A program made the position numbers and the translations under genes. A stretch of 64,000 nt of DNA from assembly GCA_035943995.1 (NCBI GenBank), contig DASZBS010000056.1:1-64000 (forward strand), read 5' to 3'. Positions 1 through 9,517 of the stretch are shown piece by piece. The stretch comes from Vulcanimicrobium sp035943995 (GTDB taxonomy: Bacteria; Vulcanimicrobiota; Vulcanimicrobiia; Vulcanimicrobiales; Vulcanimicrobiaceae). The notes below the pieces were generated by a model. That model did no database searches, was not told where the DNA came from, and worked only from the letters and a program-made list of their open reading frames with translations. Position 1 is the stretch's first letter; every line of letters starts with the position of its first letter.

Positions 1-248
1 GGCCGCCCACCCAGCGCCACCACCTCGAGCCCCGAGTCGTCCGCCAGCACGTCCCCCGCCAAGCCGGCCCGTCGCAGTTGTGCGTGCAACGCACGCGCCT
101 TGAGCGCCGCGTTGTCGGCGTACGACGCATCGCCCTCGACCGGATCCTCGTACCCGTCGAACGTCGCCAACGCGAACGGCGACGCCGCGAACAGCGCCTC
201 CAGCTCGCGCAGCTTCCCGGCGTTCTTCGTCGCGACGTACAACGTCAT
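1..248 (-). CDS. rdgB: RdgB/HAM1-type non-canonical purine NTP pyrophosphatase, 3' end cut off
   Basis: Only the N-terminal 82 residues lie in the window; the gene runs off the left edge. The translation starts MTLYVATKNAGK (substrate-binding TxNxxK motif at residues 7-12) and contains SYADNAALKA (42-51) and ADDSGLEVVALGG (69-81), which are the signature blocks of the ITPase/HAM1 family. The family hydrolyses dITP, XTP and similar deaminated purine nucleotides to monophosphate plus PPi, cleaning the nucleotide pool in the cytoplasm. The ATG lies 46 bp after the lepA stop on the same strand, so it is probably the last visible gene of the lepA operon. Confidence 0.93.
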   Translation of the reverse strand, partial: MTLYVATKNAGKLRELEALFAASPFALATFDGYEDPVEGDASYADNAALKARALHAQLRRAGLAGDVLADDSGLEVVALGGR

Positions 249-294
249 ACGATCACCGCGCTCACCGAAGCCGCCGCTGCGTGCCGCGCCGCGA

Positions 295-2124
<1,830 letters not shown>

Positions 2125-2128
2125 AAGC

Positions 2129-2392
2129 TCAGCCGGTACAAGGCTCGTTGGACACGAGCCGCATCACGAGCTGCAGGACGATGATTACCACCAAGAACGA
2201 CAGATCGAGCCCGCCCAGCGGCGGGATGATGCGGCGCACGGGCACGAGCACCGGCTCGACCACCATCGCCACGTAGTCGCTCCAGCGCCCGCGGATGCTG
2301 GGCACCCACGACACCACCGCGTAGACGAGCATCAGCAGGATGTAGAGCCCGAACAGCTTGGAGACGATATCCCAGACGAAACACGGAAACAT
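2129..2392 (-). CDS. YggT family small membrane protein
   Basis: The product has 87 residues and two hydrophobic segments (about residues 9-29 and 62-82) joined by a basic loop containing EPVLVPVRRIIPPLGGLDLS, which is the YggT-family hallmark. Family members are inner-membrane proteins linked to cell division, shape or osmotic tolerance, and their biochemical role is not settled. The ATG at 2392 was chosen because it gives the usual family N-terminus; AAGGG lies just upstream. It is packed between the M23 peptidase gene (8 bp) and lepA (4 bp). Confidence 0.9.
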   Translation of the reverse strand: MFPCFVWDIVSKLFGLYILLMLVYAVVSWVPSIRGRWSDYVAMVVEPVLVPVRRIIPPLGGLDLSFLVVIIVLQLVMRLVSNEPCTG

Positions 2393-2400
2393 GGCGACCC

Positions 2401-3342
2401 TTATACGCCCGGCGCGTCGGGAAGTGTCGCGAGCACGTTCTCCGGGACGCCGCGCAGGAACGGCTGCGGGTCGATCGGCTGGCCGTCGCGCATGAGCTGA
2501 TAGTGCAGGTGCGGTCCCGTCGACGAGCCGCTCGAACCGCTCCGCGCGATGAGCTGGCCCTTCGTCACGCGCTGGCCGGCGTTCACGTTCGCGCGCGACA
2601 GGTGCGCGTACCAGGTGTGGTAGCCGTTGCCGTGGTCGATGTCGACCTTGAGCCCGAAGCCGCCGTCCCAGCTCGCGCTGGCCACGGTACCGGCCGCGGT
2701 CGCGTGCACCGGCGTGCCGTAGTTTGCTTCGAGATCGAGCCCCTTGTGGAACTCCGGCCACGGGTTGGTGCGCCAGCCGAACGACGCGGCGATGCCGCCG
2801 CCGACGGGGTTGAGCGACGGGATCGCCGCGAGCATCCGCTCGTGCGCGATCGACGCCATGCGCCGCAGGTTGAGCACGCGCATCGCGAGCCGCTGCAGCC
2901 GCTGCGCGTCCGCGCGCGTCGCATCGGACGCGCGCGCGAGCGCATGCAGCCGCGCCTGCACCGCGCCGAAGTCCGTCGCCGGCGCCGCGACCGGCAGTGC
3001 GACGAACGCATGCTGCTTGCGGCCGCCGCGGTCCGCGCCGATGAGGGCCTTGATGTCGGCGTTCTCCTTCTGCACGGTGCGCAGCTGCTTCGCGAGCGCG
3101 TCGGCCTGCTGGTCGATCACCTGCAGCTTCGTCTGCTGCTCGGCCATGCGCGACTGCAGCGCGCGCACGTCCGCCGAGGCGACGTGCAGCTGGTAGGTGT
3201 GGAAGCCGATCGCCGCCAGCGACGCGATCACCATCAGCGTGCCGAGCAGCGCGAGGTGGCGGCGCGTGAACGCGAGCCGGTACACGCTATAGCCGTCGGG
3301 CGGGATGATCTTCAGTAAGAACGTCTTGCGCGCGTCGTTCAC
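2401..3342 (-). CDS. Membrane-anchored M23 (LytM-type) peptidoglycan endopeptidase
   Basis: The 313-residue protein has a short cytoplasmic N-terminus, one membrane segment (about 30-50), a predicted coiled coil (about 56-95), a linker and a C-terminal M23 domain. The zinc-binding and catalytic pattern is visible: H199xxxD203 in EFHKGLDLE, and HLH at 278-280. M23 enzymes cut peptide cross-links in the cell wall, and coiled-coil members can act as regulators such as EnvC/NlpD, but here the zinc ligands are kept, so activity is expected. The start overlaps the DUF4446 stop by 4 bp (ATGA), indicating translational coupling. Confidence 0.93.
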   Translation of the reverse strand: MNDARKTFLLKIIPPDGYSVYRLAFTRRHLALLGTLMVIASLAAIGFHTYQLHVASADVRALQSRMAEQQTKLQVIDQQADALAKQLRTVQKENADIKALIGADRGGRKQHAFVALPVAAPATDFGAVQARLHALARASDATRADAQRLQRLAMRVLNLRRMASIAHERMLAAIPSLNPVGGGIAASFGWRTNPWPEFHKGLDLEANYGTPVHATAAGTVASASWDGGFGLKVDIDHGNGYHTWYAHLSRANVNAGQRVTKGQLIARSGSSGSSTGPHLHYQLMRDGQPIDPQPFLRGVPENVLATLPDAPGV

Positions 3343-3833
3343 GTGGTCGCCGCCCGCGCTTTGGCGATGGCTGCCAGCTCTTCGTCCGACGGCTCGGTGG
3401 CGGGCTTGAACCCGGCCACGGCCTTACCGTACGTCCGCGTCTCCTCGCGCGAGTAGATGCTGCTGAGCACCACGCCGTCGCCGTCGCGGTTGAGCAGCGC
3501 CAGCGCGTACGACAGGTCGGAGCCGACGTCGTCGAACGAGTTGTAGCGCACGAACCCGACCCGCGGGACCTCGGTGCGGGCGACCTTCTCGAGCGCTTCG
3601 ACGCGGCGCGCCTCCGTCTCGTGCGCGCTCGCCAGCGCCGCGGCGTCGCGTTCGAGCACGGCGAGCCGGTCGGTCGCGCGGGAAGCGCCGCCGCCGAGGA
3701 GTCCGTCGTGGGTGTCGACCGTCGTCGAGAGCTGGCGCAAGCGCGGTGCCGCGACGAGCAGGTGGTAGCCGGTCGTCACGACGAGCGCGCTCACCAACCC
3801 GGCGAGCACGGCCGTTATCAAAAAATTCTGCAT
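3339..3833 (-). CDS. DUF4446 family membrane protein
   Basis: The 164-residue protein has one N-terminal membrane helix (about residues 5-28), a heptad-like region (about 50-90) and the C-terminal block VGFVRYNSFDDVGSDLSYAL followed by GDGVVLSSIYSREETRTY, which is diagnostic of DUF4446. No biochemical function is established for the family. It is commonly next to envelope and chromosome-partition genes. The stop overlaps the M23 gene start by ATGA. It is the first protein gene after the SRP RNA gene, and there is no clear terminator between them. Confidence 0.92.
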   Translation of the reverse strand: MQNFLITAVLAGLVSALVVTTGYHLLVAAPRLRQLSTTVDTHDGLLGGGASRATDRLAVLERDAAALASAHETEARRVEALEKVARTEVPRVGFVRYNSFDDVGSDLSYALALLNRDGDGVVLSSIYSREETRTYGKAVAGFKPATEPSDEELAAIAKARAATT

Positions 3834-3847
3834 AAAAAGAAAGGCCA

Positions 3848-3963
3848 GGACGAGGGCCAGGTGGTTCGCGGCACACGGGATAGTCCGCTTACCGTTGCTC
3901 CCTTCCGGGCCTGGCGGGGTTCACGGATTACCGTTGCGCGAGGCCCAAACCCTCGTCGAGGCT
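3848..3963 (-). ncRNA. ffs: Small-type bacterial signal recognition particle RNA (4.5S)
   Basis: On the minus strand, 3898-3923 reads as the universally conserved SRP domain IV apical region, with the GGCCCGGAAGGGAGCA-type tetraloop and asymmetric bulge characteristic of 4.5S RNA. The ends close with a perfect 8-bp helix (GACGAGGG at 3957-3950 with CCCTCGTC at 3856-3849). The total of about 115 nt fits the short SRP RNA without an Alu domain. It pairs with Ffh to target membrane and exported proteins. Exact 5' and 3' ends are estimates. Confidence 0.9.
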
Positions 3964-3979
3964 CGCCTATGATAGCGGT

Positions 3980-5089
3980 CTAGGGCGATTTCGTGAAGCC
4001 CTGGGGGATCGCGAACAGTCCGGTATCGGTCTGCCCGAGGCTCCGCAGGTTCCCGCGCTCGGTCAGGAAGCCGACCGTCCCGGCACCCGGGCTCGCGGCA
4101 GGCGCGGGCGTCGCCGAGGCGCCCGTCCCGAACGTCACCAGCGAGTAGAGCGCCAGCCGGCCGGCCGGCGGGGTCGGCCCGCTGCGGTGCATCGCGAAGG
4201 TCGGCCGGCACCCGCCCGAAGGCGGCGCGGCAACCACCGCGTCGGCGGTCTCGGGGACCGGCCGGCGGCGGATGGGGCACGACGTCACGGCCGGCCGGGA
4301 GATCGGCGCGACATACTCGACGTTCTCGAGCGACGCGCTTCCGTCGCGGCAGCTGCCCGTCGACTGGGTCGTCGCGAAGCTGGTGGTCGAGTCGTAGCCG
4401 GCCGTCGTCTGGTTCTCGATGCGCAGCGGCCCCAGCGCCCGCGTCGCCGACGTCAGCGTCGCGACGGCGGTGCCCGGCTGCTGCGGGTCGGGCGGTGCCG
4501 CCCGCCCGCGGCGCGGCGCGGGTGCCGGCGCGGCCGGCGCGTCGGTCGGCTCGGCGTTGGGGTCGTACACGGTGTACGTCTTCTTGGCCAGGTCGAGGTA
4601 CACGACTTGGCCGATGTTGCACTTGCGGATCGTCGCCGTCTGCGCGGTCACGTCCTCGACCCGCTCCCAGCCGTTGAGGTACGCGTAGCGCATCAGGTGC
4701 GGCTGGAGGAAGCCGTGCGCCAGCGCGGCGAGCGCGCCGAACTGCGCGCCCAGCGACTGCTGTACGGCGTTGTCCATCGCGTTCGAGATCGCGTTGCCGG
4801 CGCCCGCGACCGCGCCCGGGCCGCCGCCCGCCAGCGCGCCGGCGATCGCGCCGATGCCGATCCCGCGCTTCTTGGGCGCGGGCGTGGGCGACGCGGCGGT
4901 CTGCGCCGAGGTGACGGCAGCGAGGTCGGCTTGGAAGTTGCCCGGCGGCGGCGGCGTGGCGTTGACGACGACCCGCACGATCTCGTCGTACGCGAGGCCC
5001 GGCGGCGGCGCCGCGGACGGGACGGCGGGGGCGATCAGCGCGGCGAACGCGACGGCGGCGGACACGCGGAGGAGCGAGCGAAGGAGCAT
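3980..5089 (-). CDS. Exported protein of unknown function with glycine-rich segment
   Basis: The ATG at 5089 gives a 369-residue protein with a clear signal peptide (MLLRSLLRVSAAVAFAALIAPAVPSA), so the longer upstream reading is not used. Residues around 75-105 are strongly Gly/Ala-rich (GIGIGAIAGALAGGGPGAVAG), like glycine-zipper segments that insert into membranes. A Pro/Ala-rich linker follows near the middle, and the C-terminal half contains four scattered cysteines, suggesting disulfides. No family is recognised. It is transcribed towards the SRP RNA gene and diverges from the M3 peptidase gene, with 107 bp between the two starts. Confidence 0.75.
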   Translation of the reverse strand: MLLRSLLRVSAAVAFAALIAPAVPSAAPPPGLAYDEIVRVVVNATPPPPGNFQADLAAVTSAQTAASPTPAPKKRGIGIGAIAGALAGGGPGAVAGAGNAISNAMDNAVQQSLGAQFGALAALAHGFLQPHLMRYAYLNGWERVEDVTAQTATIRKCNIGQVVYLDLAKKTYTVYDPNAEPTDAPAAPAPAPRRGRAAPPDPQQPGTAVATLTSATRALGPLRIENQTTAGYDSTTSFATTQSTGSCRDGSASLENVEYVAPISRPAVTSCPIRRRPVPETADAVVAAPPSGGCRPTFAMHRSGPTPPAGRLALYSLVTFGTGASATPAPAASPGAGTVGFLTERGNLRSLGQTDTGLFAIPQGFTKSP

Positions 5090-5196
5090 GTGCGTGCGGT
5101 TCGGACGAGGGAACCGAACAGCCCTCCCGGCGCCCGGACCGTAGCGAAGCCGCGGCGGACGGAACGCGGGGCGCGCCCGCGAACGTAGAGCGGACG

Positions 5197-7266
5197 ATGA
5201 AGTCCGTATTCTCGCGTAGCAGCGCCGCCGTCCTGAGCGCGACCCTCCTCTGCTCGCTGTCACCCGGGTCGCCCGCCACGGCGGCGGCGCCCTCGACCAA
5301 GCCCGCGGCGGCCGTGCTGCCCATCGAGTGGTCGCTCGCGCCCGCCCGCATCGCGTCGTCGTGCGCGACGTCGGTCGCGGCGCTGCGCCGCAGCGTCGAC
5401 CGCATCGTGCGCTCCGCGCAGACCCGCAGCTTCGCGAGCGTGGTCCTCCCGCTCGAGAACGCGTCGTCGGACTTCAACGACGACCTGGCGGCGCAGGGCT
5501 TCCTTTACAACGTCTCCACCGACGCCGGCGTGCGCAAGGCGTCGCTGAAGTGCTCCACCGACGCCGGCAACGTGCTCAGCGAGATCGCCGCCCGGCCCGA
5601 GCTCTACCGCGCGCTCGCCGACGCGCAGGCGAGCGGTACCGTCAAAGGCGCCGCGCAGCATAAGCTCACGCAGCTGTGGCTGACGGCGGTGAAGCGCAGC
5701 GGCGCGGGGCTGCCCGACGCGCAGCGCCGCGAGTTCGTCACGCTCCAGCAGAAGCTGACCGACGAGCAGAACAAATTCCAGGCGAACCTCGGCAACGACG
5801 CGACGACGATCGCGATCACCGCGGCGCAGGCGCAGCCGCTGCCGGCGGACTTCATCGCCGCGTCGCTCAAGAAAACCGCGGACGGCGGCTACACCGTCCC
5901 CGTCAACGAGTCGACGGTCGGCCCGTTCCTGCAGAACGAGACGGACGCCTCGGCGCGCAAAGCGTTCTACGTCGCCTACAACAACCGCGGCGGCGACGCC
6001 AACGTGAAGCTGCTGGAGGACGCGATCGCCACGCGCGACCGGCTGGGGCACCTCATGGGCTACTCGAGCTGGGCCGCGTACGTGCTCGACGACAAGATGG
6101 CCGCCACGCCGGCGCGCGTCGAAGGGTTCCTGTCGCAGATCGACGCGGCGATTCTGCCCAAGGCGCGCCAGGAGCGCGACGAGGATGCGGCGCTCAAGGG
6201 CAGCCCGCTCGACCAGTGGGATCAAACCTACTACGAGAACCTGCTGCGCAAGACGAAGTACGCCGTCGACCAGAACGAGATCAAGCAGTACTTCCCGGTG
6301 CAAAAAGTCGTCGACAGCGTGCTCGGCATCTATCAAGAGCTGCTCGGCGTGAAGTTCACCCGCGTGAACGTGCCGGTGTGGCAGGCGCAGGTGCAGGCGT
6401 ACGACGTGCACGACGCGGCGTCGGGCAAGCCGCTGGGCCGGTTCTACCTCGACCTGTTCCCGCGGCCCGGCAAGTACGACCACTTCGCGAACTTCCCGGT
6501 CATCCCGCGCCGCGTGCTGCCCGACGGCACCATCCGTCTCGCCGAGAGCGCGATCGTCGGCAACTGGCCCCAGCCCGCGCCCGGCAAGTCCGCGCTGCTG
6601 CAGCACGGCGACGTCGAGACGTTCTTCCACGAGTTCGGCCACAACATGGCCGCGGTGCTCGCCAACGAGCCGTACGAGACGCTCACCAACGGCTTCCGCC
6701 AAGACTTCATCGAAGCGCCGTCGCAGATGCTCGAGAACTGGGCGTGGGATCCGGGCATCCTCGAGCGCGTCAGCGCGAACGTCACCACGGGGCAGCCGTT
6801 ACCCGCCGATCTCGTCAAGAAGATGATCGCGGCGCGCTACGTGCACTACGCGCTGCTGACGACGCAGCAGATCCTCTACAGCACCGTCGACATGAAGTAC
6901 CACACCAGCAAGCCGCCGATCGACACGACCGCGGTTTGGAAGGCGACGGTCGCCGCGACCACGCCGAACGGGTTCGTCGACGGAACGCATCCGCAGTCCG
7001 AGTTCGGCCACCTGATGGGCGGGTACGACGCGGGCTACTACGGCTATCTCTGGTCGAAGGTGTACGCGCAAGACATGTTCTCGCGCTTCAAAGCGCAGGG
7101 GCTCACCAACCCGGTCACGGGCGCGGCGTACCGCAACGACATCCTCGCGCCGGCGCGCCTCGAAGAGCCCGATCAGGAAGTGCGCACGTTCCTCGGCCGC
7201 CCGATGAACCCGAACGCGTTCTACCAAGAGCTGGGGATCGCACCGCCGCAGACGTCGCAGCGCTAA
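5197..7266 (+). CDS. Exported M3 family (thimet oligopeptidase/Dcp-like) zinc metallopeptidase
   Basis: The 689-residue protein starts with a signal peptide (about residues 1-29). The M3 active site HEFGH is at 478-482 and the third zinc ligand is probably Glu506 in FIEAPSQMLENW, a block typical of the family. The C-terminal YAQDMFSRF and YRNDILAPA-like region also fits. Family members cleave short peptides inside a closed channel. Most are cytoplasmic, so the export signal points to periplasmic or extracellular peptide degradation, consistent with several other secreted proteases nearby. It stands alone and diverges from the preceding gene. Confidence 0.93.
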   Translation: MKSVFSRSSAAVLSATLLCSLSPGSPATAAAPSTKPAAAVLPIEWSLAPARIASSCATSVAALRRSVDRIVRSAQTRSFASVVLPLENASSDFNDDLAAQGFLYNVSTDAGVRKASLKCSTDAGNVLSEIAARPELYRALADAQASGTVKGAAQHKLTQLWLTAVKRSGAGLPDAQRREFVTLQQKLTDEQNKFQANLGNDATTIAITAAQAQPLPADFIAASLKKTADGGYTVPVNESTVGPFLQNETDASARKAFYVAYNNRGGDANVKLLEDAIATRDRLGHLMGYSSWAAYVLDDKMAATPARVEGFLSQIDAAILPKARQERDEDAALKGSPLDQWDQTYYENLLRKTKYAVDQNEIKQYFPVQKVVDSVLGIYQELLGVKFTRVNVPVWQAQVQAYDVHDAASGKPLGRFYLDLFPRPGKYDHFANFPVIPRRVLPDGTIRLAESAIVGNWPQPAPGKSALLQHGDVETFFHEFGHNMAAVLANEPYETLTNGFRQDFIEAPSQMLENWAWDPGILERVSANVTTGQPLPADLVKKMIAARYVHYALLTTQQILYSTVDMKYHTSKPPIDTTAVWKATVAATTPNGFVDGTHPQSEFGHLMGGYDAGYYGYLWSKVYAQDMFSRFKAQGLTNPVTGAAYRNDILAPARLEEPDQEVRTFLGRPMNPNAFYQELGIAPPQTSQR

Positions 7267-7336
7267 CGCACACGACGTATGTAGCCACCCGGTGTAGCAT
7301 GATGTAGCAGGATTCTACTACACCACGCTACGAACG

Positions 7337-7376
7337 CTCCGAGCAAACCGGTGTGGCCACACCATTCCGCTCGGAG
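7337..7376. promoter_or_regulatory. Extended dyad upstream of the 7421 gene, candidate operator
   Basis: A perfect 14-bp palindrome GGTGTGGCCACACC (7350-7363) is enclosed by a second inverted pair, CTCCGAGC (7337-7344) and GCTCGGAG (7369-7376), with 5-nt spacers on each side. The two nested dyads share one centre. It lies 45 bp before the next gene and has no T-run, so a protein-binding site is more likely than a terminator. The gene it would control is the unknown helical-repeat protein. Confidence 0.45.
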
Positions 7377-7420
7377 GCCGACCATCGTGTACCGCCGTGT
7401 GTTCCGCCGGGTCGAGCGCG

Positions 7421-9007
7421 ATGCCGCGCGCTGATCCGACGCGTTCCGACTACTGCGCCTCGCGGCATCTGCTGCGCAACCTCGACGACGCGGCCGAGCT
7501 GCGGCGCAACCCGCTGGTGCGAGACTACTTTGCGGACACTGCGAGCATGCTGCGCCGGCGCGACACCGCAGCCGACCGGAACGCGCTCGAACGGGTTCGC
7601 AACGACGTGCGCACGGCGTTGGCGCGTTGCAGCGACTACGCGCACGACCGCAGCCACGTCGCGCTCGGCCGCATGCACGCCGTGCTGCTGCGCTGCGAGA
7701 TCGACGACCAGCCGCTGCCGGTCGTGGCCGCGGAGATCGGCCTGTCCGAACGCCAAGGCCGTCGCGAGCGCCGCGCCGCGCACGCCGCGTTCGTGCGCGC
7801 GTTTCGCGCGGCGAGCTGCGAGCGCGCGCGCGGTGCGGTGCCGGCGACGGCGTGCGACGTCGGAACCGTGCGCCTCGCCGAAGCCGTCGAGCTGCACGAG
7901 CTCGGCCAGGCCGCGCTCGCGCAGTCCGCGTTCGCGTCGATCGCCGCCGGCGCACCCGGCGCGGCGCGCCGCATCGAGGCGCTCTGCCTCGCCGCGGAGG
8001 CCGAGCTCGACGCGCTGCGGCACGCGGCGGCGACCGCGCACCTCGCCGAGGCGCGCGCCGTCCTGCAGTGCCGCGCGCGCGAGCTGGACGACGAAGCGGC
8101 GCGAGCCGCGGAGGAACAGATCGATTTCGTCGCGTGGCTGCTGCGCTGGCACACGGCGTCCGGCGCCGGGCTGGCGATGCAGCCGCCGCTCGCCGTGACG
8201 GCGAGCGGCGACGACCGCGCGCGCGGCGAGCCGCGGCGCGCGCTGTTCGTGCGCGCGGCCGCCGCGTACGCCACGCAGCGCACGGAAGTCGGCGACGTCA
8301 GAGCCGGTTACGACGCGGTACGGCGCGGGCTGCACGTGCTGCCGCTGCTGCATCCGACGCGCACGAAGGAGCGGCTCGCCGTGCTGACCGCGGACGCGCA
8401 CGTCTACAGCCTGCACGCATCGCGCGGCGACGATCGCTACCGCTTTTGCGTCGTCGAGAAGCTCGCGGCTTCGCACGGTCACGTGCGCGCGCAGCTCGGC
8501 GCCCGCGCGCAGCGCATCGCCGGCGCGGCCGCCCAAGGTCCGACCGCCACGGGCCGCATCGCCGAGGAGATCTTCCGGCCGTTCGGAGCCGCCGAACGCC
8601 ACACGATGGCGCGCACGCTTGCGGGCGCCGCGCAATGCGTCGCGCAGTGCGAGTCGAACCCGCGGGACGCCGTCGCCAGCGCAAAGCTGGTGGAGAGTAT
8701 GCTCCCGGCGCGCAACGCGACCACCCTGTTGGTGCGCTACGCGCGCGCGAACCACGCGATCGCGGCCCGCCGGTACGACGAGGCGCGTGCGCTCGCGCAG
8801 TCGGTCTACGACGATTCGGATCTGGCCGGCAACGGCCGCGCGCGCAGCCTCGCCGCGCGCAGCCTTGCAACGATCGCGCTGCGGTGCCGCCGGCGCGCGG
8901 CGGCGCAGCGCTACGTTCGTGAAGCGCTCGCGCTGACCGAGCGATACGGTTGCCCCGAAGCGCTCGCGCGCACCAACGTGCTCGCGCGGCGTCTCGACAT
9001 CGCCTGA
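7421..9007 (+). CDS. Helical-repeat protein with N-terminal helix-turn-helix-like segment, unknown function
   Basis: About 528 residues, rich in Ala, Arg and Leu and almost entirely predicted helical. Near residues 95-125 the stretch PVVAAEIGLSERQGRRERR looks like a sigma-70 region 4 or LuxR-type helix-turn-helix. The rest resembles degenerate TPR-like repeats (for example ALAQSAFASIAAG and RYDEARALAQSVYDDSDLAG). This architecture suggests a transcriptional regulator with a TPR sensor part, but this is inference. A start at 7397 (GTG) is possible. An extended dyad lies immediately upstream. No signal peptide or membrane segment is seen. Confidence 0.7.
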   Translation: MPRADPTRSDYCASRHLLRNLDDAAELRRNPLVRDYFADTASMLRRRDTAADRNALERVRNDVRTALARCSDYAHDRSHVALGRMHAVLLRCEIDDQPLPVVAAEIGLSERQGRRERRAAHAAFVRAFRAASCERARGAVPATACDVGTVRLAEAVELHELGQAALAQSAFASIAAGAPGAARRIEALCLAAEAELDALRHAAATAHLAEARAVLQCRARELDDEAARAAEEQIDFVAWLLRWHTASGAGLAMQPPLAVTASGDDRARGEPRRALFVRAAAAYATQRTEVGDVRAGYDAVRRGLHVLPLLHPTRTKERLAVLTADAHVYSLHASRGDDRYRFCVVEKLAASHGHVRAQLGARAQRIAGAAAQGPTATGRIAEEIFRPFGAAERHTMARTLAGAAQCVAQCESNPRDAVASAKLVESMLPARNATTLLVRYARANHAIAARRYDEARALAQSVYDDSDLAGNGRARSLAARSLATIALRCRRRAAAQRYVREALALTERYGCPEALARTNVLARRLDIA

Positions 9008-9097
9008 AGGACGCGGCGAGGATTCCTTTCCGGCCAAGTCGGCGGAAAACAGCGCGGTAACAAATCAGACGCAACGTCGTGCGCGTACCCGGCGACG

Positions 9098-9517
9098 ATG
9101 GTGCACGACATGCGACACTTCTTCATCATCATGGCCGGCCTCGCGTTCGCCGGCGGTTGCGGCGGCGGCGGCGGCGCACCCGCACCCGCGGTTGTAACGC
9201 CGGCGCCGACGCCGTCACCGACCGCACCGCCGCCGGGGACGCTGAGCGTATCACAGAGCGCCGTCGCGTTCACCGCGCAAGGGCAGTCTGCGAGCGTCGG
9301 CGTCAGCGAGGCCGGATATTCCGGCACGATCGGGTTCGACGCCGCCGCGTGCGCGCCGGTCGCGAGCGTCACGCCCGGAACGCTGCAGCTCGCGCCGGCG
9401 ACGTTCACGATCACGGCGCAAGGCGCGGGTGCGTGCACGCTCGCGTTCGTCGACCGCTTCGGTCAGCGCGTGCCGGTGACCGTCGGCGTGACGCTGACGC
9501 AGGGCGGCATCAAGTGA
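9098..9517 (+). CDS. Small lipoprotein with beta-sandwich-like domain
   Basis: The 139-residue product has a hydrophobic N-terminus ending in LAFAGGCGGGGG, a lipobox-like site with Cys21 as the probable lipidated residue, then a Pro/Thr/Ala-rich linker. The Ser/Thr/Val-rich domain after it is likely beta-structured (TLSVSQSAVAFTAQGQ and TFTITAQGAGACTL). No enzyme motif is present. Its stop overlaps the GTG start of the next gene (GTGA), so the two lipoproteins and the large protease downstream are almost certainly co-expressed. Confidence 0.8.
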   Translation: MVHDMRHFFIIMAGLAFAGGCGGGGGAPAPAVVTPAPTPSPTAPPPGTLSVSQSAVAFTAQGQSASVGVSEAGYSGTIGFDAAACAPVASVTPGTLQLAPATFTITAQGAGACTLAFVDRFGQRVPVTVGVTLTQGGIK

